Assembly: GCA_044866695.1 (NCBI GenBank)
Contig: JBIOUF010000086.1
Span: 1-26,514 of the forward strand
DNA length: 26,514 nt
Origin: JBIOUF01 sp044866695
GTDB lineage: Bacteria; Actinomycetota; Actinomycetes; Propionibacteriales; Nocardioidaceae
Reading direction: 5' to 3'
In this document: piece after piece, positions 15,802-23,652 of the stretch
Numbering within the stretch: the stretch's first letter is position 1
Layout of the letters: every line of letters begins with the position of its first letter
Notes under the pieces: model-generated
Told to the model about the DNA's origin: nothing
What the model saw: only the letters and a program-made list of their open reading frames with translations
Databases searched by the model: none
Made by a program: the position numbers and the translations under genes

Positions 15802-16718
15802 CGCGCCCCCGTCCGGTCGTGCACGAACACTCGCTGCATCATGTGCCAGTCCTGCGGACTGGCGGCGATGCCACGGCCCAGCACGTCGGCCAGGTGCTGT
15901 GTGGCCGTCACCACGGCCGCGCGTCCCGACGTGACCGGCACCGGGTCGTGCAGGGTCAGGTGGAGGTCCTCGCCCTCGTAGGCCAGCGTCACCGGCACCA
16001 GCGGCGCCCCGGTCCGCTGGGCCACCAGCGCCGGACCACCCGGCACCCGCGCCCGGTGCCCGCACAGGTCGACGTCGACGCCGGAGCGGGTCAGGTCGCG
16101 GTCGGCCAGCAGGCAGACCAGCCCCCCCGCCCGGACGTGCTCGGTGAGCCGCGGCAGCGGAGCCGTCTCGCCGGTGAGCGGCAGGATCGTCATCCCGAGG
16201 CCGGCCCGGTACGCCACGAACTCGTCGTACAGCCGCTCGGGGCGCAGCCGCTCCGCGACGGTCATCAGCGGCGCGCCGGTCGCGCAGGCCCACGCCCCCG
16301 CCCAGTCCCAGTTGGCCATGTGCGGCAGCGCCACCACGAGCCCGGCGCCCGCCGCCAGGGGCTCCCGCAGGTGGTGCTCCCCGGTGACCCGGGTACGCGC
16401 GACCAGACGACCGGCCGACCAGCCCGGCAGCCGGAACGCCTCGCGCCAGTAGCGGAGATAGGACCGCACGCCGGCGCGCACCAGGGCCTCGTCGGCGCCA
16501 CCGGTGACCCGGTCCAGGTTGCGGCGCAGCTGTCGCACGCCACGGCCGTCCTGCCGGTAGAGCCGGTCGGCGAGCCGGTCGAACACCAGCCGGGCCTGCC
16601 ACTCCGGCATCCAGCGCACCGCCCGCCAGCCGGCCAGGTAGCCCGCCGCCCGCGCCTGCTCGGCCCACCCCGCAGCGGACCGCCGCATCCCGGGCCGGGC
16701 GCGCGCGTAGGTGATCAC
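15798..16718 (-). CDS. PatA-like phosphatidylinositol mannoside acyltransferase
   Basis: 306 residues, LpxL/HtrB-like lysophospholipid acyltransferase family. The catalytic HX4D motif is His133 to Asp138 (LPHMANWDWAG), and the LLADRD and RVPGGPALVAQRTGAPLVPV segments of the family follow. By position (Rv2611c counterpart) it probably acylates PIM with a fatty acid from acyl-CoA at the cytoplasmic membrane face. It starts with GTG at 16718, nine bases after pgsA, with no clear Shine-Dalgarno; an ATG at 16688 is an alternative. Overlaps pimA by GTGA. Confidence 0.9.
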   Translation of the reverse strand: MITYARARPGMRRSAAGWAEQARAAGYLAGWRAVRWMPEWQARLVFDRLADRLYRQDGRGVRQLRRNLDRVTGGADEALVRAGVRSYLRYWREAFRLPGWSAGRLVARTRVTGEHHLREPLAAGAGLVVALPHMANWDWAGAWACATGAPLMTVAERLRPERLYDEFVAYRAGLGMTILPLTGETAPLPRLTEHVRAGGLVCLLADRDLTRSGVDVDLCGHRARVPGGPALVAQRTGAPLVPVTLAYEGEDLHLTLHDPVPVTSGRAAVVTATQHLADVLGRGIAASPQDWHMMQRVFVHDRTGAR

Positions 16719-16727
16719 CGCTGCCGG

Positions 16728-17360
16728 CTACCGCGCCGCGGCGTTCGCCTGGGCGCGGACGACCAGGATGCGCTGGACGACGGTCACCGTGCTGGCCACC
16801 GCCAGGACGGCGAGGGTGACCGGCACCAGCCACATCACCTGCTCCGGCACGCCCAGGATCCGCAGCAGGTCGGCCAGGCCGGCGGCCACCAGGACCGCCA
16901 CCAGGCGGTCGGCGCGCTCGGCGACGCCGACCTTGGCCTGCATGCCCAGGGACTCCGCGCGGGCCCGCGCGTACGACGTCACCGAGCCCATCACCAGGCA
17001 GTACAGCGCCAGCCCGGCCCAGCGCCGGTCGTCACCGGGCCCGACGTAGTACATGGCCAGCCCGGCGAAGACGGCGGCGTCGCCGATCCGGTCCAAGGTG
17101 GAGTCCAGGAAGGCCCCGAAGACGCTGGTCCGCCCGGACTTGCGGGCCATCGCTCCGTCGACGAGGTCGGAGAACACGAACGCCGTGATCACCAGGACCC
17201 CGACGAACAGCTGCCCCTGCGGGAAGAACACCACCGCGCCGGCCACCACGCCGATCGTGCCGACCAGGGTGACCGCGTCGGGGCTCACGCCCAGTCGGAG
17301 CAGCAGGTCGACGACAGGGGTGAAGACGCGGGTCCAGAAGGCACGGAAACGGTCGAGCAT
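16728..17360 (-). CDS. pgsA: Phosphatidylinositol phosphate synthase (CDP-alcohol phosphotransferase) PgsA
   Basis: 210 residues. Joins CDP-diacylglycerol to inositol phosphate, giving the PI backbone for PIMs. The complete CDP-OH-P signature D-x2-DG-x2-AR-x8-G-x3-D-x3-D is visible from Asp65: Asp65, Asp68, Arg73, Gly82, Asp86 and Asp90. About six hydrophobic helices are seen, including TLVGTIGVVAGAVVF and GVLVITAFVFSDLV. Inositol phosphate (not glycerol phosphate) as acceptor is inferred from the PIM operon context. The ATG at 17360 is 12 bases after the HIT gene stop. Confidence 0.93.
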   Translation of the reverse strand: MLDRFRAFWTRVFTPVVDLLLRLGVSPDAVTLVGTIGVVAGAVVFFPQGQLFVGVLVITAFVFSDLVDGAMARKSGRTSVFGAFLDSTLDRIGDAAVFAGLAMYYVGPGDDRRWAGLALYCLVMGSVTSYARARAESLGMQAKVGVAERADRLVAVLVAAGLADLLRILGVPEQVMWLVPVTLAVLAVASTVTVVQRILVVRAQANAAAR

Positions 17361-17372
17361 GGCGCAAGCAGG

Positions 17373-17960
17373 CTAACCGGTGGTCGGCTCCGCCCAGGCC
17401 GCCGCCAGCAGGTCGCGGGTCTCCGACAGCAGCTGCGGCATGGTCTTGGTGCGGCCGACGATGGGCATGAAGTTCTGGTCGCCGGACCAGCGCGGCACGA
17501 CGTGCTGGTGCAGGTGCGCGGCGATGCCCGCGCCGGCGACGTTGCCCTGGTTGATGCCGAGGTTGAACCCGTGGGCGCCGCTGACCGAGCGGACCACCCG
17601 CATGGCCTGCTGCGCCATCGCGGCGAGCTCGGCGGTCTCCGCGGCCGTGGCGTCGGTGTAGTCCGCGACGTGCCGGTAGGGGCACAGCAGCAGGTGCCCG
17701 GGGTTGTACGGGTACAGGTTGAGGGCGGCGTAGCCGAGCCCGCCCCGGTGCACGACCAGCCCCTCGGCGTCGGGCAGCCGGGGGATCCGGCAGAACGGGC
17801 ACTCCTGCGTGGACCGGTCCGGGGGCTTGTCCTGCCCGCGGATGTAGGCCATGCGGTGCGGGGTCCAGATCCGGTCCAGCCCGTCGGGCCCGCCGACCCC
17901 GTCCTGGCGCACGGACCCGGCGGTGGCGCCGGCTGGGTCCGCCGCCTCCGCCGGTCTCAT
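17373..17960 (-). CDS. HIT-family protein, Ap4A phosphorylase-like
   Basis: 195 residues. Histidine-triad nucleotide-binding protein with HLHQHVV at 149-155 and a CPFC pair (Cys54, Cys57) likely to bind zinc. The mycobacterial counterpart at this position (Rv2613c) has been described as a diadenosine tetraphosphate phosphorylase, so Ap4A breakdown is a reasonable inference. Ap4A is made by ThrRS and other synthetases as a by-product, and the gene directly follows thrS. The ATG at 17960 overlaps the thrS stop (ATGA). The frame is open far upstream within thrS, but that is shadow. Confidence 0.92.
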   Translation of the reverse strand: MRPAEAADPAGATAGSVRQDGVGGPDGLDRIWTPHRMAYIRGQDKPPDRSTQECPFCRIPRLPDAEGLVVHRGGLGYAALNLYPYNPGHLLLCPYRHVADYTDATAAETAELAAMAQQAMRVVRSVSGAHGFNLGINQGNVAGAGIAAHLHQHVVPRWSGDQNFMPIVGRTKTMPQLLSETRDLLAAAWAEPTTG

Positions 17961-19969
17961 ACCTGGACGCGGCCGGCGACCGCCGCGACGACCCGCCCGA
18001 CGGCCTCGTCCACCGGCACGCCGTTGTCCTGGCGGCCGTCGCGGAACCGGAACGACACCGCGCCCGCCTCGACGTCGGCGTCGCCGGCGATCACCATGAA
18101 CGGGACCTTCTGCAGCTGGGCGGTGCGGATCTTGCGCTGCATCCGGTCGTCGGAGTCGTCGACCTCGACCCGCAGGCCCTCGGCCCGCAGCCTGCCGGCG
18201 ACGTCGTGCAGGTAGCCGGCGTGCCGCTCGGCGACGGGGACCCCGACCACCTGCACCGGGGCCAGCCAGGGCGGGAACGCGCCGGCGTAGTGCTCGGTAA
18301 GCACCGCGACGAACCGCTCCACCGACCCGAAGAGGGCCCGGTGGATCATCACGGGCTGCTGGCGCGACCCGTCGGAGGCCGCGTAGCGCAGGTCGAACCT
18401 GGCCGGCATGTTGAAGTCGAGCTGGATCGTGGACATCTGCCAGGTCCGGCCGATCGCGTCGCGCGCCTGGACGGAGATCTTGGGTCCGTAGAACGCCGCG
18501 CCGCCCGGGTCGGGCACCAGCTGCAGCCCGGAGGCCCGGCCGACCCGCTCCAGGGTGGCGGTGGCCTCCTCCCAGATCTCCTCGCTGCCGACGTGCTTGT
18601 CGGGGTCCTTGGTGGACAGCTCCAGGTAGTAGTCGTCGAGGCCATAGTCGGCGAGCAGGCCGAGCACGAAGTCCAGGGTGCGGGCCAGCTCGTCGTGCAT
18701 CTGGGCGCGGGTGCAGTAGATGTGCGCGTCGTCCTGGGTCATGCCGCGCACCCGGGTCAGGCCGTGGACGACGCCGGACTTCTCGTAGCGGTAGACCGAG
18801 CCGAACTCGAACAGCCGCATCGGCAGCTCGCGGTAGGACCGCCCGCGCGCGGCGAAGATCAGGCAGTGGAAGGGGCAGTTCATCGGCTTGAGGTAGTAGT
18901 CCTGCCCCGGCTTGACCAGCGTGCCGTCGGCGTCGCGGGTCTCGTCGAGGTGCATCGGGGGGTACATCCCGTCGGCGTACCAGTCCAGGTGGCCCGAGGT
19001 CTCGAACAGGTGCGACTTGGTGATGTGCGGGCTGTTGACGAAGGAGTAGCCCTCCTCGACGTGGCGGCGACGGGAGTAGTCCTCCATCTCCTTGCGCAGC
19101 ACGCCGCCCTTGGGATGGAACACCGCGAGCCCCGAGCCGATCTCGTCGGGGAAGCTGAACAGGTCCAGCTCGCGGCCGAGCCGGCGGTGGTCGCGGCGCT
19201 CGGCCTCTTCCAGGCGGTGCAGGTGCTCGGCCAGGGCCTCCTTGGACTCCCAGGCGGTGCCGTAGATCCGCTGGAGCTGCTTGTTGTGCTCGTCGCCACG
19301 CCAGTACGCCGCCGCGGTGCGGGTCAGCCGGAAGGCGGGGATGCGCTTCGTCGTGGGCAGGTGCGGCCCGCGGCACAGGTCCTTCCAGGCAAGGGCGCCG
19401 TCGCGGCGCAGGTTGTCGTAGATGGTGAGCTCGCCGGCGCCCACCTCGACGGCCGCGCCCTCCGCCGCCGCCTCGGCGCCGCCCCCCTTGAGCCCGATCA
19501 GCTCCAGCTTGTACGGCTCGTCGGCGAGCTCCGCGCGGGCCTCCTCGTCGGTGACCGGCCGGCGGCGGAAGCGCTGCCCCTCCTTGACGATCCTGCGCAT
19601 CCGGGTCTCGATGCGCTCGAGGTCCTCGGGCACGAACGGCTGTGGGACGTCGAAGTCGTAGTAGAACCCGTCGGTGACCGGTGGGCCGATGCCGAGCCTG
19701 GCCTCGGGGAACAGCTCCTGCACGGCCTGCGCGAGCACGTGGGCCGTGGAGTGCCGCAGGATGTCCCGGCCGTCCGAGCTGTCGACCGCGACCGCCTCGA
19801 CGCGGTCGCCGTCGGCCAGCTCGTAGGCCAGGTCCCGCAACTCCCCGCCGACCCGCGCCGCGACCACCTCGGGGCGGTCGGCGTACAGCTCCCAGGCCTT
19901 CGTCCCCGCGGTGACCGCTCGCTCGACGGCATCGCTCTCGTCGAGGACGGTCACCTTGAGCTCGGACAC
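17957..19969 (-). CDS. thrS: Threonine--tRNA ligase
   Basis: 670 residues, class II synthetase. Domain order: TGS (about 1-65), the editing/SAD domain (HSTAHVLAQAVQELFP onward), a catalytic core with the zinc-site segment YLKPMNCPFHCLIF and motif 2 RYEKSGVVHGLTRVRGMTQDD, and a C-terminal anticodon-binding domain ending at GRVQV. Start uncertain: the GTG at 19969 gives the family-typical SELKVTVL beginning, whereas the ATG at 19999 adds MPVPRRWGPP and has a GAGG nine bases upstream. A possible -10 (TACCAT, 20014-20019 minus) lies just before the ATG. No T-box leader is visible in the ~100-base gap to tRNA-Val. First gene of the HIT-pgsA-pimA operon. Confidence 0.96.
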   Translation of the reverse strand: MSELKVTVLDESDAVERAVTAGTKAWELYADRPEVVAARVGGELRDLAYELADGDRVEAVAVDSSDGRDILRHSTAHVLAQAVQELFPEARLGIGPPVTDGFYYDFDVPQPFVPEDLERIETRMRRIVKEGQRFRRRPVTDEEARAELADEPYKLELIGLKGGGAEAAAEGAAVEVGAGELTIYDNLRRDGALAWKDLCRGPHLPTTKRIPAFRLTRTAAAYWRGDEHNKQLQRIYGTAWESKEALAEHLHRLEEAERRDHRRLGRELDLFSFPDEIGSGLAVFHPKGGVLRKEMEDYSRRRHVEEGYSFVNSPHITKSHLFETSGHLDWYADGMYPPMHLDETRDADGTLVKPGQDYYLKPMNCPFHCLIFAARGRSYRELPMRLFEFGSVYRYEKSGVVHGLTRVRGMTQDDAHIYCTRAQMHDELARTLDFVLGLLADYGLDDYYLELSTKDPDKHVGSEEIWEEATATLERVGRASGLQLVPDPGGAAFYGPKISVQARDAIGRTWQMSTIQLDFNMPARFDLRYAASDGSRQQPVMIHRALFGSVERFVAVLTEHYAGAFPPWLAPVQVVGVPVAERHAGYLHDVAGRLRAEGLRVEVDDSDDRMQRKIRTAQLQKVPFMVIAGDADVEAGAVSFRFRDGRQDNGVPVDEAVGRVVAAVAGRVQV

Positions 19970-20097
19970 GGGCGGGCCCCATCTTCTCGGCACTGGCATG
20001 GACGCGAGCCTCGATGGTAACGAGCGGGGTCCGGCTGCGCGCCGTGGTTTCCCGGTGGCCGTTGGCTGGCTGCCCGGAGTCCGGGCGCCGGCTGGGG

Positions 20098-20169
20098 TGG
20101 GCGATGCTGGGTTCGAACCAGCGACCTCTTCGGTGTGAACGAAGCGCGCTACCACTGCGCCAATCGCCC
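20098..20169 (-). tRNA. tRNA-Val (CAC)
   Basis: 72 bases including the discriminator A; CCA is not encoded. All four arms pair: acceptor GGGCGAT/ATCGCCC, D stem GCGC/GCGC, anticodon stem CTTCG/CGAAG with loop TTCACAC, T stem GCTGG/CCAGC with loop TTCGAAC. Anticodon CAC reads GUG. It shares 66 of 72 bases with tRNA-Val(GAC) at 23490-23561. Confidence 0.96.
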
Positions 20170-20182
20170 GTGTGCGCCGCAC

Positions 20183-20211
20183 AGAGTACCCCATGGCAGG
20201 GCCCGGTTCAC
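20183..20211 (-). promoter_or_regulatory. Probable promoter of tRNA-Val(CAC)
   Basis: Minus-strand TACTCT (20183-20188) is preceded by GTGAAC (20206-20211) with a 17-base spacer. The -10 lies 13 bases upstream of the mature tRNA 5' end, consistent with a short tRNA leader. Confidence 0.5.
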
Positions 20212-20408
20212 GCCCTCTCGTCAGTCGTCGCAGGCACCCTGCCTCGACCTCACCGGGATGGTCCAGCGAGTCCCAAGGCTGGTTCGTCTGCGGCGTGTGT
20301 CCGGGTTTGTCGCGTGCGCTGGTTCACCTTTCCCCGAACCTCGCGAAAACGCCGTCATGGCCGCCACCGGCCGGCGTCTCACCACGCAGGAGGCCAAGGG
20401 AGGAACCG

Positions 20409-20849
20409 ATGGACTACCAGATGGACACCGCGCCGGTCGTGGTCACGCAGCGCCTGACGCTCGAGCTGATCGACGCCACGGGCGCGGCCACGCCGATGGA
20501 GGCAGAGCTCCGGTACGACGCCGGCGACCCCTATGCGGTCACGGCGGTGTTCTTGACCGTCGCGGGTCAGGTGAGATGGACCTTCGGCCGCGACCTGCTC
20601 CTGGACGGGCTGCACGAGCCGGCCGGCGACGGCGACGTCCACGTGTGGCCGTGCCTGGACGGCGACGGCCGCGCGGTCGTGGTGGTCGAGCTGTGCTCCC
20701 CCGACGGCGAGGCGCTGGTCCAGGCCCGCACCGCCGACCTCCTGGGCTTCGCCGACCGGACGGTCCGCGCGGTCCCCCCCGGCACCGAGTCGGCGATGGT
20801 GGACATCGACGCGGCGATCGCGGCGATCCTCGCCGACGAGCCCGCCTGA
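20409..20849 (+). CDS. SsgA-family sporulation/cell division regulator
   Basis: 146 residues, the usual SsgA-like protein length. The family core is recognisable: LRYDAGDPYAVTAVF, then VRWTFGRDLLLDGL, then a DGDVHVWPC segment and a C-terminal helix ending AMVDIDAAIAAILADEP. In Streptomyces these proteins guide septum placement and cell-wall remodelling; in non-sporulating relatives their role is less clear. The ATG at 20409 has AGGGAGG five bases upstream. The 239-base gap from tRNA-Val(CAC) holds the divergent tRNA promoter, but I see no gene in it and no clear promoter for this gene. Confidence 0.93.
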   Translation: MDYQMDTAPVVVTQRLTLELIDATGAATPMEAELRYDAGDPYAVTAVFLTVAGQVRWTFGRDLLLDGLHEPAGDGDVHVWPCLDGDGRAVVVVELCSPDGEALVQARTADLLGFADRTVRAVPPGTESAMVDIDAAIAAILADEPA

Positions 20850-20917
20850 GCCGTCCCTCGCCTGAACCCGAACCTGGTGCGGCGGCGCCCTCTACCCTGA
20901 CCGGGAGAGGAGGAGCC

Positions 20918-21472
20918 GTGCCGTTCAGCCATGACACCGCGCACTCCCTGGCCTGCCTGGTCGACCTGGTCAACTCCTCCCCCTCGGCCGGAGGCGTGGA
21001 GCGGCTCCCCGACGTGGCGGCCCTGGCCGCGTTCGTGACCCGGCACCGGGTCAGCGAGGTGGGGCCCCTCGGCGAGGACGACCTGGCCCACGTCCACGCG
21101 CTTCGCGACCGGGTGCGGCCGCTGTTCTCCTGCCGCGACGACCGCGAGGCGGCCGGCCTGGTCAACTCCCTGGTCTCCCAGGCGACCGTGACGCCCCGGC
21201 TCACCGACCACGACGACTACGACTGGCACGTCCACTACTTCACCCCCGGCGCCTCGCTGGCCGAGCACCTCGCCGTGGACGGCGGGATGGCCTTCGCCCA
21301 GGTGGTCGCCGCCGGCCAGCGCGAGCGGCTGCGCACCTGCGCGGCCCCCGGCTGCGGCCAGGTGCTGGTCGACCTGTCCCGCAACCGGTCGAAGCGCTAC
21401 TGCGACGCCCGGACCTGCGGCAACCGGCAGCACGTGGCCGCCTACCGGCAGCGGCAGCGCACCGCCCGCTGA
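20918..21472 (+). CDS. CGNR zinc-finger (ABATE-type) transcriptional regulator
   Basis: 184 residues. The N-terminal ~130 residues form the ABATE-like domain (HSLACLVDLVNSSP, then DDLAHVHALRDRVRPLF). The C-terminal CGNR zinc finger has Cys141 and Cys146 (CAAPGCGQVL), Cys162 and Cys167 (YCDARTCGNR), then basic AAYRQRQR. Such proteins are predicted DNA-binding stress regulators; ligand and targets are unknown. The GTG at 20918 has a near-perfect GAGGAGG-type site in front. A TACCCT hexamer 25 bases upstream could be its -10. A double hairpin follows the stop. Confidence 0.92.
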   Translation: MPFSHDTAHSLACLVDLVNSSPSAGGVERLPDVAALAAFVTRHRVSEVGPLGEDDLAHVHALRDRVRPLFSCRDDREAAGLVNSLVSQATVTPRLTDHDDYDWHVHYFTPGASLAEHLAVDGGMAFAQVVAAGQRERLRTCAAPGCGQVLVDLSRNRSKRYCDARTCGNRQHVAAYRQRQRTAR

Positions 21473-21479
21473 GGGGGTC

Positions 21480-21522
21480 GGCGGCCGGAGCCGCCCGGCC
21501 CGGGCTCGGCGAGCAGCCCGGG
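21480..21522 (+). terminator. Double hairpin after the CGNR gene
   Basis: Eight bases after the stop, GGCGGC-CGGA-GCCGCC (21480-21495) forms a six-pair tetraloop hairpin. It is followed by CCCGGGCT...AGCCCGGG (21499-21506 with 21515-21522), eight pairs with an eight-base loop. There is no T tract, as is common for actinobacterial terminators. Confidence 0.5.
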
Positions 21523-21633
21523 GCGCACGTCCTGACGGGCGAGGAGGCGATAGGTCGTCGTACCGCACCGGCCATCTGCTCACGACGGTCGGCACAATGG
21601 CGGGGTTGCAGTCCGATCCCGCGGAGGTCCGGC

Positions 21634-22170
21634 ATGTCCCGCACCGTCTACTACACCGCGACCACGCTCGACGGGTTCCTCGCCACGGAGGACGACTCGC
21701 TGGACTGGCTGTTCGCCTGCGCACAGGACGAGGACGGCGCGCTGGGTTACGACGCGTTCTTCTCCCGCGTGGGCGCGATGGTGATGGGCTCGACGACCTA
21801 CGAGTGGGTCCTCGGCCACGAGGCGGGCAACCCGTGGCCGTACACGGTCCCCTGCTGGGTGCTCACCCACCGCACGCTGCCGGCCGCGGCGGAGTCGGTC
21901 CGGTTCGCCCAGGGCGACCTGGCCGCGCTGCATGCCGAGATGGTCGCCGCAGCGGCAGGCAAGGACGTCTGGGTCGTGGGTGGCGGCGACGTGGCCGGTC
22001 AGCTGGCCGACCACGGCCTGCTCGACGAGGTCCTGGTCTCGATCGCGCCGGTGACACTGGGAGCCGGCAAGCCGCTGCTGCCCCGCCGTGTCGACCTGGA
22101 GACGCGCGAGGTCGCGCGCAACGGGGACTTCGCCTGCGTCACCTACGAGGTCAGGCGTCCGGCGGGGTAG
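21634..22170 (+). CDS. RibD C-terminal / dihydrofolate reductase-like protein
   Basis: 178 residues. The DHFR-like NADPH-binding fold of the RibD C-terminal family: YYTATTLDGFLATEDDSLDW at the start, then AMVMGSTTYEWVL, VWVVGGGDVAGQLADHGLLD and VLVSIAPVTLGAGKPLLP. Members of this stand-alone family are widespread in actinobacteria and their substrates are mostly unknown; true folate or riboflavin roles are unlikely without context. The ATG at 21634 has GGAGG seven bases upstream. It converges on the class IV aminotransferase with a three-base gap. Confidence 0.92.
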   Translation: MSRTVYYTATTLDGFLATEDDSLDWLFACAQDEDGALGYDAFFSRVGAMVMGSTTYEWVLGHEAGNPWPYTVPCWVLTHRTLPAAAESVRFAQGDLAALHAEMVAAAAGKDVWVVGGGDVAGQLADHGLLDEVLVSIAPVTLGAGKPLLPRRVDLETREVARNGDFACVTYEVRRPAG

Positions 22171-22173
22171 GCG

Positions 22174-22998
22174 CTACGGGTCCAGGTCGGCGGCGGCGCG
22201 CTCCCGCCAGGTCTCCAGCGCGGCCGCGGTGACCGGCCCGGGCGCGGCCAGCCGGCGCCCGTCCCAGGACGTGACCGGCGCCACGTCGCGGGTGGTGGAC
22301 GCCAGGAACACCTCGTCCGCGCCCTCGGCGACCTCGACCGGCTCGTCGACCTCACGAGCGCCGCACCACTCCACCAGGAGGTCCCGGGTCACCCCGGCCA
22401 GGCACCCCGAGGCCAGGGTCGGGGTGCGCAGCTCCCCGCCGACGACGTAGAACACGTTGGAGCCGGTGCCCTCGCACAGGTGGCCGGCCAGGTTCGCGAA
22501 CACCGCCTCGGAGGCGCCGCGCTCGTGGGCGTAGGCCAGCGCCACGACGTTCTCGGCGTACGACGTCGTCTTCAGCCCGGCCAGCGCGCCCCGCTCGTTG
22601 CGGGGCCACGGCACGGTCACCACGCGGTTCTCGGGCGGTCGCGGGGACAGCGGACCCAGCGCCACCACCAGGGTGGGCCCACCCGCGTCGGCGCGGCCCG
22701 ACCCCATCGGCGCCGGCCCGGCGGTGTAGGTGACCCGGATGCGACCGGTGGCCGGACTCCAGTCCTCGAGGACCGCCGCCACCCCCCGGCGCACCTCCTC
22801 CAGGTCGGGGGTCGGCAGCCCGAGGCCCTTCGCCGACCGGCCCAGCCGGGCCAGGTGCCGGGTCAGCGCGAACGGCGTGCCGCCCACCACCTTGACCGCC
22901 TCGAACACCCCGTCGCCGACCGTGAACCCGTGGTCGGTCACCGACACCGCCGGCCCCTCCGGGTCGTCGAGCAACGAGCCGTTCACCCACACGCGCAT
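22174..22998 (-). CDS. Class IV PLP-dependent aminotransferase, aminodeoxychorismate lyase-like
   Basis: 274 residues. Fold-type IV PLP enzyme: DHGFTVGDGVFEAVKV near the N-terminus, and the PLP lysine Lys143 in LKTTSYAENVVAL, followed by EAVFANLAGHLCEGTGSNVF and the ASTTRDVAPV segment. Closest by overall look to 4-amino-4-deoxychorismate lyase (PabC, folate synthesis), but D-amino-acid or branched-chain aminotransferase activity cannot be excluded. The ATG at 22998 has AAGG just upstream. The open frame extends to 23181, but that extension runs through the 84-bp repeat and is rejected. Confidence 0.9.
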   Translation of the reverse strand: MRVWVNGSLLDDPEGPAVSVTDHGFTVGDGVFEAVKVVGGTPFALTRHLARLGRSAKGLGLPTPDLEEVRRGVAAVLEDWSPATGRIRVTYTAGPAPMGSGRADAGGPTLVVALGPLSPRPPENRVVTVPWPRNERGALAGLKTTSYAENVVALAYAHERGASEAVFANLAGHLCEGTGSNVFYVVGGELRTPTLASGCLAGVTRDLLVEWCGAREVDEPVEVAEGADEVFLASTTRDVAPVTSWDGRRLAAPGPVTAAALETWRERAAADLDP

Positions 22999-23046
22999 GC
23001 GCCTTACCGTACGGCGCGGCGCGGGTTGCCAGGTGGGTCGGCGTGG

Positions 23047-23130
23047 TTGTGGCCGATGCCTGCACCAACCCGCGCTTGTGGCCTCAGACCACGGCGACAC
23101 GCCGACGGACCATGCGGGCATCGGCCACAA
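23047..23130 (+). repeat. 84-bp inverted-repeat element, copy B
   Basis: Same 14-bp terminal inverted repeats and same length as copy A at 13862-13945, in opposite orientation. It lies in the 248-bp gap between the class IV aminotransferase start (22998) and tRNA-Gly (23247). The conserved right half contains GCCGACG and CATG before the terminal repeat. Confidence 0.85.
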
Positions 23131-23173
23131 GCGGTCCGGCGAGGGCGGCTTCGACCCACCCGCGGACCCGGAC

Positions 23174-23201
23174 TTGCCCATGGCGAGTGGTCGGCTAGAG
23201 T
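23174..23201 (+). promoter_or_regulatory. Promoter of the Gly-Cys-Val tRNA cluster
   Basis: TTGCCC (23174-23179) and TAGAGT (23196-23201) are separated by 16 bases and lie about 45 bases before the tRNA-Gly 5' end. Good fit to a vegetative actinobacterial promoter. Confidence 0.6.
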
Positions 23202-23246
23202 TTCCTGCGCACGCGCGGCGGCGGGAGTGCTCTCCGACGTGCGCAG

Positions 23247-23319
23247 GCGGACGTAGCTCAGTTGGTAGAGCGCAACCTTGCCAAGGTTGAGGTCGCGAGT
23301 TCGAGCCTCGTCGTCCGCT
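23247..23319 (+). tRNA. tRNA-Gly (GCC)
   Basis: 73 bases. Acceptor GCGGACG/CGTCCGC with discriminator T, a D arm containing GCTCAGTTGGTAGAGC, anticodon stem CAACC/GGTTG around loop TTGCCAA, and a T loop with TTCGAGC. Anticodon GCC reads GGC/GGU. CCA is not encoded. Confidence 0.96.
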
Positions 23320-23375
23320 CGGGAGCCGGCGTCGCAGGCCCTCCTCGTGGTCCCCGGGGGCCGCGGCGGGACCGC

Positions 23376-23446
23376 GGTGGAGTGGCCGAGAGGCGAGGCA
23401 ACGGACTGCAAATCCGTCTACACGGGTTCGAATCCCGTCTCCACCT
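23376..23446 (+). tRNA. tRNA-Cys (GCA)
   Basis: 71 bases. Acceptor GGTGGAG/CTCCACC with discriminator T, anticodon stem ACGGA/TCCGT around loop CTGCAAA, T arm ACGGGTTCGAATCCCGT. CCA is not encoded. A small CCCAC/GTGGG hairpin (23460-23473) follows in the spacer to tRNA-Val. Confidence 0.96.
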
Positions 23447-23489
23447 CGATTGCCTCAAGCCCACACATGTGGGACCTTTGGGGCGGCAG

Positions 23490-23561
23490 GGGCGATTGGC
23501 GCAGTGGTAGCGCGCTTCCTTGACACGGAAGAGGTCACTGGTTCAAACCCAGTATCGCCCA
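23490..23561 (+). tRNA. tRNA-Val (GAC)
   Basis: 72 bases including discriminator A. Acceptor GGGCGAT/ATCGCCC, anticodon stem CTTCC/GGAAG around loop TTGACAC, T stem ACTGG/CCAGT. Anticodon GAC reads GUC/GUU. Last tRNA of the Gly-Cys-Val cluster, followed at once by a terminator hairpin and then by accessory genes. Confidence 0.96.
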
Positions 23562-23566
23562 CTTCC

Positions 23567-23606
23567 AAACCCGCAGGTCAGAGGCGAGTCCTCGGTCTGC
23601 GGGTTT
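23567..23606 (+). terminator. Terminator of the tRNA cluster
   Basis: AAACCCGCAG (23567-23576) pairs perfectly with CTGCGGGTTT (23597-23606). An inner GAGG/CCTC stem closes much of the loop. It starts six bases after tRNA-Val(GAC), and the final TTT followed by CTTC gives a weak T tract. Confidence 0.75.
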
Positions 23607-23652
23607 CTTCGTGCCCGCTACGTGCCCGCCCGGTCAGCGTTCCGGCACAGGC

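Noticed and set aside
19970..20097. T-box or other riboswitch in the thrS leader.
   Set aside because: The leader is under 100 bases, lacks a T-box-like conserved sequence, and contains a plausible -10 close to the start.
17957..20194. Longer thrS frame starting at 20194.
   Set aside because: It would run through tRNA-Val(CAC).
22174..23181. N-terminal extension of the class IV aminotransferase to 23181.
   Set aside because: The extra 61 codons translate the 84-bp inverted-repeat element. The ATG at 22998 gives the normal family start.
23607..23652. GTGCCCGC repeated twice after the tRNA terminator (23610-23631) as a possible integrase relic.
   Set aside because: Two copies of an 8-base string in GC-rich DNA are too weak to support it.
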